Shown piece after piece: positions 1 through 31,918 of a DNA stretch of 64,000 bases; position 1 is the first letter of the stretch, and each line of letters opens with the position of its first letter. This DNA comes from Solea solea (lineage: Eukaryota; Chordata; Actinopteri; Pleuronectiformes; Soleidae), in the NCBI RefSeq assembly GCF_958295425.1, contig NC_081142.1, forward strand, positions 9,219,754-9,283,753. The letters run 5' to 3'. The notes under the pieces are model-generated. The model had not been told where the DNA came from. It did not search any database and worked only from the letters and a program-made list of their open reading frames with translations. The position numbers and the translations under genes were made by a program.

Positions 1-2493
1 ACACCGGCTGCATCACAGACAGGAGAATCAGTGGTGGAAAATACAGCAGGAATAAGAGAGGACAGTGCAAAGGGTGAGGCCAGTAGAGATGATATTAGAG
101 AAACTGAGGAGGAAGCAGCAGAAGCAGGTAATGGTGGCAGTCGGCAACAAGAGGCGGAAGAAGAGCAAAAATCTGTGGATATAAACAGTGTGATAGAGAG
201 GGAAACATGTGAAGAGGAAAGTAAGGAGGAAGAAAAACAAACTGAATCAGATGAACTGGCACAAGGTGAAAATAGTGATGGTAAAGAAAATAATGAAACA
301 GATATAAAAGAAGAAAAGGGAAACGATGAATGTAAGGCAGAGGAAAAGGTAGAAAATGAGGAAAACATGGTAGAAGACACTAAAAGTGACAAAGCAGCTG
401 AGAAAAGTGCTGAAGAGGAAGATGACGTTGCACATGAGGAGAAAGACAACGAATCAGAGAAAACGGAAAGAGACAAGTTTGGTGAAAGTGATGAGAATAA
501 GAATGAAGACGAGGAATCTCGAGCAAAGGAGGCCACAGCTGATCAAACTCACGAAGGTGATGAAATGACTGAGACAAAGGCACAACTCAATGAAGAGAAA
601 GAAGAAAAAGATGACAACGGGCACAAAGCTGAACAAAGTGAACAAGATGACAAAGAACCCGAAGGGGAAAATATCACAACTTGTAAGAGTGAAGAGGGGG
701 AGGGAACATCCGAGATCACTGAAGAACCGGAGAAAAGCACTGACCATGTAAAAACAGCTGATGAAAATACTGCTCAGTCAGAGGATGTTGGTGATAACGA
801 AGCAACAGCCGGGGAGATGTCAGACAACGTGGTGGAGTCTGACGACACAAAGAAAGACACTGAAGGGGCAAGTACCAAGAGTGAAAAGGGAGACGTCAAC
901 GCTGAAAATGGGGAAATGTCAAACAGAGGAGAGAGAGAAAGTCATGATGACGAGACAGAGGCTTCAGATGAGGTGAAAACAGCCGAGCACGTTGAAGATG
1001 AAGGAAAATCAGAGCAGGTACCGAATGAAGAGAGAAGTACAGAGGTCAAAGAAGAGTCTCACGATGATGGTGATGGAGATGAGTGCGGTGAAAAGCAAGA
1101 GTCGGAGCTAGAAATCACTGGGACGGAGAAAACAAACACAGAAAATAAGACAAACACAGGCAGAGAGGAGAGTGAGGAAACAGAACAAGATGAAAATTGC
1201 AACACAGCTGACCTCAATACTGAAAACAGAGAGTCCCACTCAACCAGAAATAATGATAATATGAGTGACATGATCGTTGCTTCTTCAGCAGATCAGGCAC
1301 AGTCTTCAACACCAACGGCTTTAGGTTCCCCGGCTCTCAAATTAGATGAATTCACTGCGATATCGGACAAAAACCCACACACTGACGAAAACACTTCTGG
1401 TGGTAACATCTCTGCTGCTGACGGAGAGAACGGAGGAGACATGGAGGAGGTAAGCAAGGCCTCGGAGGAAGGAGCGAGTGTGCTGCTCAAACCTCAAGCA
1501 GCAAACAACGAGGCTGATGTCGCGGAACAGAGCGTCACAGTGGCTACGGAAACTCCAGAGGAACTAGCTAATGAGGACAAGACTGATCTGGTCACAAACT
1601 GGATAAACATGCATCAAGAATCAAAGTTCTTCAAGAAGTTTGTCGAACCCTTCGATGAACTGAGGGACGACACTTCACACGCGCCAGTGTCCAGCTCCAG
1701 TAAAGAGGAGACAACACCTGCAGAGCAGCAGAGACTCGAGAGTCCACTCAAGAATGAGCAAACAGAAAAAAGTCAAAGTGAGGATCGAGAGAAAAACAAT
1801 GTGGAAGACCTGGAGGGTGATCAGTCTGATGATAAACCCCATGAAAATAACCAGGACAAAAACAGTCTCCTAGAGAAGGAGGAGACTGAGGTGAAGGACT
1901 TATTAATACAAAAAACAGGAAGTGAAGACAGTGATGAAGACTCTACAAAAACAGAGAGAAAGGGAAGCAAAGGATCTGTAGGCGAAGACAAGATGGACGA
2001 CGAGGAAAACAAGGTTCAAGATGAACCGAGGCAAAGTGATATATTTAAAACTGAAGTGGAAAGCATCGCAGGAACCCTTCATTCAGTAGCCAGTGGCAAA
2101 CCTAAGAGTGAAGAGAAAACTATTTATCATGATCCAGGGACAAAAAGTCCCTCGCCTGCATCCAAAACAGAGGAGCATCACGAGCGCTCAGTGAGTCCGG
2201 ATGGAGCGAAAGACACAGAGGAAACATGGGGGAAAACAGACGAACCCAGTGGAGAAGTTACAGAAATAACTGATTTTACAACGTCCAAGTCTGACGACGG
2301 AAGCCAAGAGGAGTCCCGTGGCGGAGGGACGCAACCCAGACGGTCGGATGGGACCGTGAATAAAGAGCTAATCCAAGACATCAAACACACACTGAGTAAA
2401 GACAGACTGAGCTCGTTCTCAGTGGATGAGACTTTGTTTGGCCACAGCTCATATCCTTTGCTAAATGCTGCGAGAACAGAGAGTTTACATTAG
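1..2493 (+). CDS. erich3: Acidic Glu/Lys/Asp-rich protein, 3' coding end (probable erich3, partial)
   Basis: One reading frame is open from base 1 to the TAG at 2491-2493, so this is the 3' part of a coding exon whose start lies outside the window. The roughly 830 residues are extremely rich in E, K, D and S with little hydrophobic content, and look intrinsically disordered. More complex stretches occur at about 1560-1690, including a NWINMHQESKFFKKF segment, and at the C-terminus, which ends in NAARTESLH. There is no recognisable enzyme domain. The name rests mainly on context: vertebrate ERICH3 (glutamate-rich 3) neighbours TNNI3K, and this gene is tail to tail with tnni3k here. I could not check the C-terminus against ERICH3, so another glutamate-rich protein is possible. 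There is no functional evidence beyond composition. A potential acceptor (catcacag) lies at 12-19, but the frame is open through it. Confidence 0.68.
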   Translation, partial: TPAASQTGESVVENTAGIREDSAKGEASRDDIRETEEEAAEAGNGGSRQQEAEEEQKSVDINSVIERETCEEESKEEEKQTESDELAQGENSDGKENNETDIKEEKGNDECKAEEKVENEENMVEDTKSDKAAEKSAEEEDDVAHEEKDNESEKTERDKFGESDENKNEDEESRAKEATADQTHEGDEMTETKAQLNEEKEEKDDNGHKAEQSEQDDKEPEGENITTCKSEEGEGTSEITEEPEKSTDHVKTADENTAQSEDVGDNEATAGEMSDNVVESDDTKKDTEGASTKSEKGDVNAENGEMSNRGERESHDDETEASDEVKTAEHVEDEGKSEQVPNEERSTEVKEESHDDGDGDECGEKQESELEITGTEKTNTENKTNTGREESEETEQDENCNTADLNTENRESHSTRNNDNMSDMIVASSADQAQSSTPTALGSPALKLDEFTAISDKNPHTDENTSGGNISAADGENGGDMEEVSKASEEGASVLLKPQAANNEADVAEQSVTVATETPEELANEDKTDLVTNWINMHQESKFFKKFVEPFDELRDDTSHAPVSSSSKEETTPAEQQRLESPLKNEQTEKSQSEDREKNNVEDLEGDQSDDKPHENNQDKNSLLEKEETEVKDLLIQKTGSEDSDEDSTKTERKGSKGSVGEDKMDDEENKVQDEPRQSDIFKTEVESIAGTLHSVASGKPKSEEKTIYHDPGTKSPSPASKTEEHHERSVSPDGAKDTEETWGKTDEPSGEVTEITDFTTSKSDDGSQEESRGGGTQPRRSDGTVNKELIQDIKHTLSKDRLSSFSVDETLFGHSSYPLLNAARTESLH

Positions 2494-3417
2494 AGCTTCA
2501 CACCTCAGCGTGTGCTAAAGGGTTGTTTAATTATTAAAAGTTCAGGAATTACTCTGAAAACTTCCGCAGACACAAGAGAAAGCACTTTAACAAACATTTA
2601 GACAATCACATGACATTGCATATGTCCGGAATCTAACTTTTCTGTCACGTAATGTCCCATAAACTGGCTCCTCATTTACATAACGACCTCTTCATCATCT
2701 CCATGCTTCACTCAACAAATAGGAAGAAGCTGCATACAGAGTTTTGACGGCTGCATAAAATGTATACAATAGATCATCCCGTCCTTTTGTTGGTGACAAA
2801 GAGGCATCACAGGCTTTAGTGAGCTCTCAAGTGCAGCTGCGATCACCTATTACCTGTAAACAGATACTCTTCCACTTGTGCTCACAAATGACTGAATAAT
2901 TCATCGATCTTTGGACTCCCACAGTGGCGTTAGCCCCCAGCGCACTTTATATTTCACCTGACTGGGCACAAGCCCAACTTCTCAGCACCTCCACCGCCGC
3001 TTATATCCGTGTAAACAAGGATCTTAGGTCAGTAATTTGACCTCATTTGTTTAGATGACTCTGTATCTAGTCAAACAGTGACCTAAAGGTAACATTCTCG
3101 TGAATAGACTGATTCTAATTAAGCTGATAACGTGTAAAAATGTCAAATCTGGGCACTGATTTGTGTCTTTGCTGCTAATACTACCTCTTTTTTCAAAAAA
3201 AAAAAAGAACCCACTATACTTCACATGTATTTATACTGCCTTGTCTTTTGAGTTTATGCATGTTTGTGATCTGTCAGCGACTGACTGCTTGTGTGATTTT
3301 TGCCATTCAGAAAATAAAATTAGAACTGAGATGGAGAGCGGCTTGTTTTTTTTACCCTTCAAAAATGAAGGTGTGTACAGTACACACTTTCTAAGACAGT
3401 ATCAATACACACACTTC
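2494..3417 (+). other. 3'UTR of the acidic-protein gene and its poly(A) signal
   Basis: No coding exon is seen here. An AATAAA at 3313-3318 on the + strand is a good candidate poly(A) signal for the upstream gene, giving a 3'UTR of about 0.85 kb. The opposite strand carries the end of tnni3k, so the two transcripts finish within about 100 bases of each other. Confidence 0.5.
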
Positions 3418-3423
3418 TTTAAT
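3418..3423 (-). terminator. tnni3k: Candidate poly(A) signal of tnni3k (ATTAAA)
   Basis: The minus strand reads ATTAAA about 255 bases beyond the tnni3k stop at 3679. It is the nearest hexamer found in this 3'UTR; no minus-strand AATAAA was found closer. Confidence 0.4.
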
Positions 3424-3678
3424 TATATTTAAAACAGGACCTAGAAGCTTCATCTCAGTATTGAAAAGTTTACAAAACATATCATAAAAGACTGGACATG
3501 TTGGGAAGAACATACCACGTAAACTAACAAACAACCTATCCTTACACAACAGCGAATGAGTTAACATTTAGCAATGTATCTAACACTCCTGCCGTATATT
3601 TATACAAGTGTAAATTCAATTTCAAACCTATTTGATGAATATCTGAATAAATAAAGCCATAATAAAGAGCAGTGGGTG

Positions 3679-16401
<12,723 letters not shown>

Positions 16402-18076
16402 TGATCGGTTTGTTGTCTTGTACAATGCACCGAGTAGTTTGGTGAATAAAGCAGTAACACAATCGCTCTCTCTGTGCCACAATAGCAAAGGTCCAGATAA
16501 AGCGGGATCGTGGCTGAGGGCTATAAATAAACACCTTTGAATGGAATGCCCAACAAGTATGACAACCGATCTCTCTCCAAATGCAAGCAAGCGTACATTA
16601 GCGTGATGCTGTGTGCGTATGTGTAAATGCGGAGTTTAGAGGTTAAAATAATGTTGAAGTTTATTTTTTTTAACACATTTTAAAAACAGTCCCAGCTGAC
16701 CAAAGTGCTGTCCAAACAATACAAATAAGCATTTAAGCAAAAAATTAATTTGTATGATAAATATGAGCTAAGATCAACACATAATCGAGATAAAATTATA
16801 ACAAAACAAGTAATCAGTGTGGACTGTAATACACAGCAGACATGCTGTTGGCAACATTTACATAAAAACAATGTAAAATTGTTAATTAAAAAAACAAAAC
16901 AAATAAAACCCATCCCTTTACCTGCATGTGTTCATCTGAGGTTGCTGTTTTAAATGACTAATAATAATAAAGACTAATAATAAAGTGTTTTAAGACGTAC
17001 CACTTCCAACCACTAAAAACTCAATGATTATCCAGAGCCCCTCAAATTTGACATTTTCATAAATAAAGAAAACTAATTTTTCATAATGATCTCTGCATTG
17101 TTTACTGATAAATTAACAAAAATTACCCTGTTTATCTATCGTAAATCTGTTGCAAATTTTAATGGATTCTTCCTTGTGCCACCCCACGACACAAAACAAA
17201 GTCATTGGCAGAGGTAAGATTGATGCAAGTAATATAATTGAAATTAATCAATAAAATGTTATTTATAGCATTTTAAAATAAATAAAGTGCAATTCAAACT
17301 GCTTTAAGCAGCTGACAAAACAAAGTATGCATTTAGAGACTAACACAAACCAAACCAAATCAAGCAAAAACAAAAGCAAATCACTGATCCCTTCATTTCC
17401 AACGTAGCATTTAAAAGCATAATTTGTAACTTTGCTGTCTCAAAACATTCATATATATTTTACATTTTGCTTATTTAACTTCGTAACAAGATCACTTGTT
17501 ACAATGTAATTTATGAACAGTTGAAGTTGTTAACTGTTGGATAAAAGGTACCACGGACACTTTGATTTCTTTGACGGCTATGATAGATAAAGGGATTGGA
17601 AGATATGTACTGAAAAATATCTAGCAGTCTGATGGATGTGTCTTTTTAGAAGCTGTATTAAGTTTTGATGTAACAAGGACATTAGGTTGCGTTGTCTTAC
17701 TGTTGGAACCTATAGATCGTCATTCACTACCTGGAACATCAAGGGAATGTTTCTATGTGTTGTTGATCCTCGAGAAGCTTGGATACATGTGGATAGAAAT
17801 GTAACTTGGATGTACGGCAAGTGGAAATAAATGTGCAAACCCTTCACACAACTCTCTCGCTTTCGTGATTGATGAATTAAAACAGCACCTACGAGTCAGG
17901 CCGATTCGAACCTGCTTACAGCTAACGACTATTCAGTGGCTTTGGAATTGAGTGTACTTTCGCCACTACACCGCATTTTTCAATCCTCCAGAAATCCATG
18001 ACTTTGATCAAGGTAATGATATTTACACATCATTTTTTTTTTTACATATAAAGTAAATGAAGCAGCGTCAGCAGCT
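16402..18076. other. fpgt-tnni3k spacer, AT-rich
   Basis: This 1.7 kb separates the fpgt stop from the tnni3k ATG. It should hold the tnni3k promoter and 5'UTR and the fpgt 3'UTR. A minus-strand ATTAAA at 17158-17163 is a possible fpgt poly(A) signal. I see no other coding exon. Confidence 0.5.
17889..17975 (-). repeat. Degenerate tRNA-like sequence
   Basis: The minus strand carries GCAGGTTCGAATCGG, resembling a tRNA T-arm/B-box, preceded by a GTGTA...TACAC arm with GTAGTGGCGAAAG, which resembles an A-box and D-arm. The T-stem does not pair, so it is not a functional tRNA; a tRNA pseudogene or SINE head is more likely. Confidence 0.3.
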
Positions 18077-21000
18077 TCAGCTGGTTGATCTCTGTGTGAT
18101 GTCCCGGTAAAGGCCCATCCTGAACATCAACATCTCCTCCAGGTTCTTACGCTGTAAACACTGCTGCATGGACATCAGCTCTGTGTCTTTGGGGAGCGTG
18201 AACATGGAGCCACTCAGAACGGCCTGTAGCATCTTCAGAGACGACGAGAACGAGCTTTGCTGATCGGCGCAAACGGGAAACAGGCGAGCGTTCCACAAAC
18301 TACAGCTGGGCGAGTCACCACAGAAGCTCAGGGCTTCATTCTCCATCCCCCAGTAGGAGCAACATTTTTTCAAGCTGAACCCAAATAGCTTCAGCTTCTC
18401 CATGTCGGCAGGACTCTCCACACTGCGCTTCAGGTTGTCATTAATCCCAAAGGCGACAGTTACAAACCCGGTTCTGTCCTGGTGGTTCACACTCAGAGAA
18501 TGCATAAAGACGGCATCAGGCACTGAAAGCCCTGGGCTGATGCAACAGCTGCTGACAATGGAGCCCCTACCTACAGTCACACCTGCTCCCAGTCTGGAGT
18601 ACTCCACCACTGATCCAGCTCCCACAGAGCAACTGGGATCAAGAACGCAGTACATAACACAGCAGCCAGGGTTTTCATCCATGTGTATGCTGAAGGCAGA
18701 CGACAGGAGGCCCAGCTCACTCCTCAGTGCCGTGTCCTCTGTCAGGTGAAAGAGGTATTCTGACGTGGTTCCGACGTGATAAAACTTAGAGTTATTGAGG
18801 AGAATGACATTCAGGGGAGTCCCCTGTAGATGATGGAAGATCTTTTGGCGGATTTCAACCAGTCCTCTCTCCTCTTTAGTAACATTAGCGGTGTTGCTGG
18901 TGTAGCCTATTGTAGCTTTGGGGCCCAGGGCTTGAAGAAAGTCCCCGTATGCATCTATTTCACAGTGCACAGACCCCAACTCTGTCAGTAGATTAAGAAG
19001 CATCTTTGCAGTTTCAAAGTCGGCATAATAGGTGCTGTCTGTGTAGACAAACTCAGCATCAGACTGAGAGGAAGAACCGCTCAGGCTCTTACAAACTGCA
19101 CCATATTCATGCATTTTGTTGATGCTCGGTTTGTGCAGATAGCGCAAACACAAACTGTTCTCCATATCCAAGTCAGAAGACCTTTGACATGAGTCCAACA
19201 CAAAGACCCCGTGGGTGGTTCCTATGGACAGTGGTGAGGGGTGAGCCAAAGCTGTAAAACCAGGTCTATCAAAGCTGATATTTTCAACCTCTGCAATGCT
19301 GTAGAGCTCTATGTCATCTGCACAGGTCACCAGTACACCAGGCTTCATGTGGGATGGGAAATCCACATACATGGCGAGTTTGAGCTCCAGCATTTGGTAG
19401 AGAGGGTCACCCAGTGGCAAGGCGGTGAAGATCTTTCCCAGAGCACTGGCACTGGGCAAACGCTGACTAAACCCGCCTGGAAGAATAAACACAGGAAGGT
19501 TTAAGTTGGAAACATCACATACAGTATCTGCAGTAAAATGACTAAGGATTTATAAACAACCATCAACATTGGCAGGAGGCAGCGTCATATTTTCACATAA
19601 ATCACCTGTGACAAAACATTTGGACATCAAGTCACTAAAGGTTTGTCTTGTCATGTGTTAAAGATTTACTGTTAAATCTAATTTTTAGTGTGCCGCACAG
19701 CATTTACAAAATAAGAAGCAGAAAGTGCCTGCGCAGCTGTTGCTCCCTAAAAAACATTCATACCAACTGTTGTGCAGACTTGTTGTTGTTTCTTAAAATG
19801 AAAAATGAACAATCATCAATGCCATATAACTGTCTGTGGTAGATGCAGCTAAAGCTTTCATTCATTAAGGAGCCAGAAGCGTAAAATATCTCTTCATTTC
19901 CACTGTTATATTTACTCAATACTATTTATCTTTGTAATGAACAATGTGAAAACATTACGAGTGAAACAATATGAATCTCTCTACTACCAGGAAATGTTTT
20001 GTTTAACGTCTTTAGAGAGCATAAGAAACATAACTGCCCAACAACAAGAGACACGGGTTTCTGATTACAGAGGTTTTTATGCAATTTTTACATTAATATA
20101 ATTAAATGCATTGATATGTTGGAGCTAATTTTTTTTATGTATATAAATACTGCATTGTTGTAAATCTGTAGTTGCACGTCTTCAAAGTGGACAGGGGAAA
20201 AAATTAAGGAGTTGACGTTCTCCGCTGACTGAATGGAACGAGAGTAAGGACAATGTATTACCACTTGCTTGGCTAAGTGTAAAAAGGAGGATACGTTCCC
20301 TTAGGCACTTTCTTTGAAATGTTAGTTAACAAACCTGCATGGATCAGGATGACTCTCATTTTGCCCAGAGCCTTTCCATACATGCTGTCCAGCTGCTGCA
20401 GAGCGTACAGAGTGGAGCCTCCATTCCCTTAAAAAAAAAAAATGCATGGTCATAATAATGATAAAAGTGAAAGTATGTCAATAACCCTCTAAAGTAGTAA
20501 AAACATGAGGAAGTGCACTACTGACTCTTTATCATCTTCCTCCTTCCTCATGGCAATATTTTCCAAAAATGTAATATTCACTTCCACTGCTTCACGGATG
20601 ACACGCAGCACTATTTATCCAGCTCACCAAAATCCACACTCCCACCCCTCTCCCTCACCAACTGCTTATCTGAATAAAATCCTGGTTCACCTCTAATTTC
20701 CTCAAATGAAACAGTGATAAAACAGAAATCCTCCTTATGGTCACAAAATCCACACTATCCAAAGTTAACAGTTTATTCCCTCACCATTGACAGCTCCTCC
20801 GTTTTTTCCTCCCCTCAGGTTAAGAGTCTGGGTGTCATCCTCGAACGCACACTATCATTCCAATCCCACATCAATAATATTGCCTGGTCTGCATATTTTC
20901 ATCTACACAACATTAATCGACTGCAGCCCTCCCTTACCCCCCCATACCGCTTCAATCCTTGTTTACAGCCTCGGCACCTCATGATTGTCAAAATCTTCCT

Positions 21001-22154
21001 GTATGCTTGTAAGGCCATCCGAAACCTCGCCCCTCCGTATCTCTCCAACCTCCTCCACATCGCCACCTCAGATCCTCCTCCCTCAGATCCTCCTCCTCCA
21101 TCCACCTCACTGTTTGAATTGCACTTTATTTACCTCCTCCGCCCGCCTCAGCACCATGAGGAGCAGAGCTTTCAGCCGCTTTACTCCCCATCTCTGGAAT
21201 TCACTACCACCAGACATGCAGAACTCTGACTCTCTTCCACTCTTCAAATCCAGACTCAAAATTTTCTGTGTCTTCCTGTTGTCTGTTTTTTATTGTTTGT
21301 CTCTGTAAAGTGTCCTTGAGTGTTTGAAATGCATTATTATTATTACTGGCTGCCATTCATATGTGACTTCTGAAGCAAAATATAAGGAAAAAATATGAAC
21401 GATTTAGAATAAATATCTAATTGTGATTGTTTTGACTGAAATTGTGATTGCGATATGAGAGGGAATGGTCATTTTTACATAATTATTCTCATTTTCATTT
21501 GAATAACATGTTTAAAATCATTACAGTGTGATATGTGTGCAGATATGTGCGAAACAAACACGTTTTCTTCAGTCTGTAGAATATGATGTGTATAGGTCAG
21601 GACAATATTTAATCACACATTTGGGTCTCCTGTGATTTGAAAATTGCAGTGGGCCATACTGCGATTTTCACAAAATTTCGATTAATTTTTCAGCCCTAAT
21701 TCAGATCCATTCACTAATAATCTCTCAGAATCATTCACCAATTCACTAATAATCTGTCATTCATTCACTCACTCACTCACTCACCTATCTTGGGTCCAGG
21801 AGGGTCGGAGAAGACCTCGTAGTGTATTCCCAGTGGAAGTTCTCTTCTGTCCACTTTCCCTCGGAGCTGTACCTCATACGCTTCTCTCTGATTCTCATCG
21901 GCAGCGGTCAAAACCACCACGTCCCAAAACTCACCATCACTCTGCACCTTTCGACCTTCAGTCCACAGACAACAGGACAGGTTTTAGAGACACACACACA
22001 CACACAAACACAGAGAGATACAGCAGGTGAAAACACGACGGACACGAAATAAACACCCACCTCGCAGAGAGTTAAACTTTCTGAGCTTTTCTCTCGTGGC
22101 AGTTTGTAGCATCCGTACACCAGGTTGTCTCAAAGTATCGCTTCCTGTGTCCAT
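18077..22154 (-). CDS. fpgt: Fucose-1-phosphate guanylyltransferase, complete, 4 exons
   Basis: The enzyme makes GDP-L-fucose from GTP and fucose-1-phosphate in the cytosolic fucose salvage route. Coding exons in transcript order: 22061-22154, 21785-21955, 20335-20427, 18077-19476. The phases join exactly to give 585 aa, close to the human size of about 600. The start [12 protein letters not shown] leads into [12 protein letters not shown] and then [14 protein letters not shown]. Exon 3 has the glycine-rich [13 protein letters not shown] nucleotide-binding segment. Exon 4 has [20 protein letters not shown] and [12 protein letters not shown], typical of this pyrophosphorylase, and ends in a left-handed beta-helix-like half with VVEYSRLG. 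An L2-type LINE sits antisense in intron 2. It lies directly upstream of tnni3k on the same strand, as in mammals where FPGT-TNNI3K read-through transcripts are known. Confidence 0.94.
20470..21335 (+). mobile_element. L2/CR1-like LINE reverse transcriptase fragment, decayed
   Basis: Frames on the + strand read [12 protein letters not shown], a decayed form of the reverse transcriptase YADDTQLY catalytic motif, at about 20595-20630. Then come [19 protein letters not shown] at about 20820-20875 and [17 protein letters not shown] at about 21160-21215, both standard C-terminal motifs of L2-clade LINE pol. The frame is split by indels. It lies in fpgt intron 2 in antisense orientation. It is a dead relic with no ORF1 or endonuclease visible. 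Confidence 0.8.
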
Positions 22155-22216
22155 TGAATATCATTTATTCAGCGATATCAAACAAAATAGTTCAAACTCC
22201 TTCCTCGCACCGTCCT

Positions 22217-22237
22217 ACTTCCGGGTACTGTCACGTG
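22217..22237. promoter_or_regulatory. fpgt: Candidate fpgt promoter motifs: ETS site and E-box
   Basis: Just upstream of the fpgt ATG, acttccgg (22217-22224) is an ETS-type site on the minus strand and CACGTG (22232-22237) is a perfect E-box. Both are common in TATA-less housekeeping promoters. Motif evidence only. Confidence 0.4.
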
Positions 22238-23999
22238 GTTTGGGTCAGTCGTGTTTACAGCGTAGGCGGAGCCATTGCATGTGAAAGTTGTTTTTCTTTC
22301 TTTTTTAAGTTAAATACATTAATTAATAAATGACAAAGACACATTAAAAAGATAAAATACCTCCCAGACGAAGACCAACCACTGTCGTACTGCTATGGGT
22401 AAACAAGTTCCAGTTCCAGTGAAATGCTGCCCCCAGGGCACAGGTCTGGTCTTTTACCACCTCTAACCACACTTAATATTCAGTAAATGTCCGTTAAGTC
22501 AAAGCTCCATCAGGAGTGGAACACTCAGGAGGAGGACTGACTGCCATCAGGTGGCAGCTTGCCTTCCAGAGGCAACATGTTTATGCAGAGCAATGCAACC
22601 TGGCAAGGAGCGCACTGAGCTGCAGGCCAAACCACACAAGACACTTCTACCACGACCATTTAGATTTATTTTACAGGATTATTCACTAGCACATGTCTGA
22701 AAGTATGTCATTGCTTTACTTGAAAGTCCACACAGTGCTGAAACAGAATTTGTTTTTTTAATGCAGATCATGTTACAGATTACACTCTTGTTCTTGTTTT
22801 GCTGTCTGGAGGAAACAGTTGAGAGCATAACAGGATGATCACAGAGAAAACACAATACGTGGAAAACCAGCAGAGCTACCAACTGTTTTTAGCCTCGAAG
22901 CTTAGTTACACAGCTTAGTTCTCTGGCAGCTTTGTGCATCTATTGCAACACAAGAATCAGTTGGATATACAGTTAGTGCAAGCTGTGTTTGTACCTCTTT
23001 TCAGTCATAAAAACCGGTTAAGGAATGGTAAGAATGCAGGGGGACGGAGGTGAACACAACAAACCACTCAAATGAGCACAATCCACTGGTCTAATGTGTT
23101 TATTGTTCCAGTTAAATCAATAAGAGTCGTTATGTGAGAGACTTGGCCACTGAATGTCCACATATAATAAAATACATGCAAGTATTCACCTTTAAATTAT
23201 TTATTGTTTAGAAAATAAAGTTGAGATTTTACATTAAATATACTGTACATCTTAAATTATGTTTTTAAGTCAAATCAGACAGGTTGAAAGCTTTAATCAT
23301 TGAGGTAGAAAATAATCTAAAACAAAATCAAATATCTTTATAAATTTATGGGCAAGTTTCATCCCTATGTGACAAGTCTGCCCTATTACAATAGATTAGT
23401 GTTAAAAACTTAAGATATACCACGTGTGATAGACTGACCCATCCAGTATTATTGCACAAAAGTTTTTATCATAATATACTGACTCAAAACAAAAAAATTC
23501 ATTGCCAATATGTTTATAATCTGAGTGAACACAGCTGCACTTAACTGCAGTTTTTTTTTGTTTTTTTTTAAACAAGAAACAAAAAAAACACAGTACCCCA
23601 ACAAGTGAGGTCTAATAGGCTCTTCTTGATATACAAACCCCCTTTTTTTTTCTTTTTTTTTTAAAGTTGGGGTGTTTTCTCAAAATAAACTACAACTACA
23701 GTATGTAATAATCGCTTGAACCTTGATTCAACAGATACGTTATTGGATTTTGCTACTACTGTATATAAAAAAAATCTAATATGACACTGAAACACAATGA
23801 AGAAAAACATGTTCCACAATGAGCAAGTTGACAGATAATAAGTAAGGACGGGGGGAATGAAAATTGATTATAAAAGCAGCATCGACCAAAGCAAGAGCAA
23901 ACATGGAACAATTGCCAGTTCAAAGTCAAAGTGCAAGATTGATTAAGGTCAATTAAACAATATTTTACCATCTACAGTTTATAATAAATATCATAAAAT
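22238..23999. other. fpgt-acot11 intergenic, no gene seen
   Basis: AT-rich sequence with several homopolymer A/T runs (about 23550-23665). Alternative acot11 poly(A) hexamers on the minus strand fall at about 23099 and 23199. No coding exon is recognised. Confidence 0.5.
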
Positions 24000-24340
24000 A
24001 CAGATAGTTGGGGGAAAATCTCTGTGGATAAAGCCCAAGGGCAGAAACCACTGCTGAATGTGCATGAACATCAAGCCCTCAGGTGGGTTTATATGAGAAA
24101 CCGTCATGCTACAGTGATGGACAGTGAGCAAAATCATTGTCATGGAAAACATTAGGAGTCTAAGATTCAGTTTGTTTTTGAGAGAAACAGATGTTCAATT
24201 CAAAGATGAAAAAGACCATCAAGACAGTTATCAATCAAAGGTACAAAAGCCAGCATGTGTGATGGTTTGGGGTAACATCAGTGTCCATGACATGGGTGAC
24301 ATGGGTGATTCTGCATATTTGTGAAGGTACCATATGATTC
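24000..24340 (+). mobile_element. Tc1/mariner-type transposase relic
   Basis: The + strand frame includes DEKDHQDSYQSKVQKPACVM followed by VWGNISVHDMGD. This corresponds to the DEKDHPDCYQ...KPASVMVWGCIS region of fish Tc1-like transposases, near the catalytic core. Upstream DNA (about 24030-24115) resembles more 5' transposase sequence but is broken by deletions, and no inverted terminal repeats are visible. It lies directly beyond the acot11 poly(A) signal. Confidence 0.75.
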
Positions 24341-24357
24341 AAGATGACGTCTCCATG

Positions 24358-24363
24358 TTTATT
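24358..24363 (-). terminator. acot11: acot11 poly(A) signal very close to the stop codon
   Basis: The minus strand has AATAAA only about a dozen bases after the acot11 TGA (24376-24378). If used, the 3'UTR would be only a few tens of bases. More distal hexamers exist at about 23199 and 23099. Confidence 0.45.
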
Positions 24364-24375
24364 TCAGCAGTTATA

Positions 24376-31918
<7,543 letters not shown>

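Noticed and set aside
7..240. Hydrophobic minus-strand frames opposite the acidic protein
   Set aside because: Phe/Leu-rich shadows of Glu/Lys codons on the coding strand.
17889..17975. Functional tRNA gene
   Set aside because: The B-box is recognisable but the T-stem and acceptor stem do not pair.
24124..24324. Active transposase gene
   Set aside because: Only a short, deleted stretch of Tc1 homology remains, without a catalytic triad or terminal repeats.
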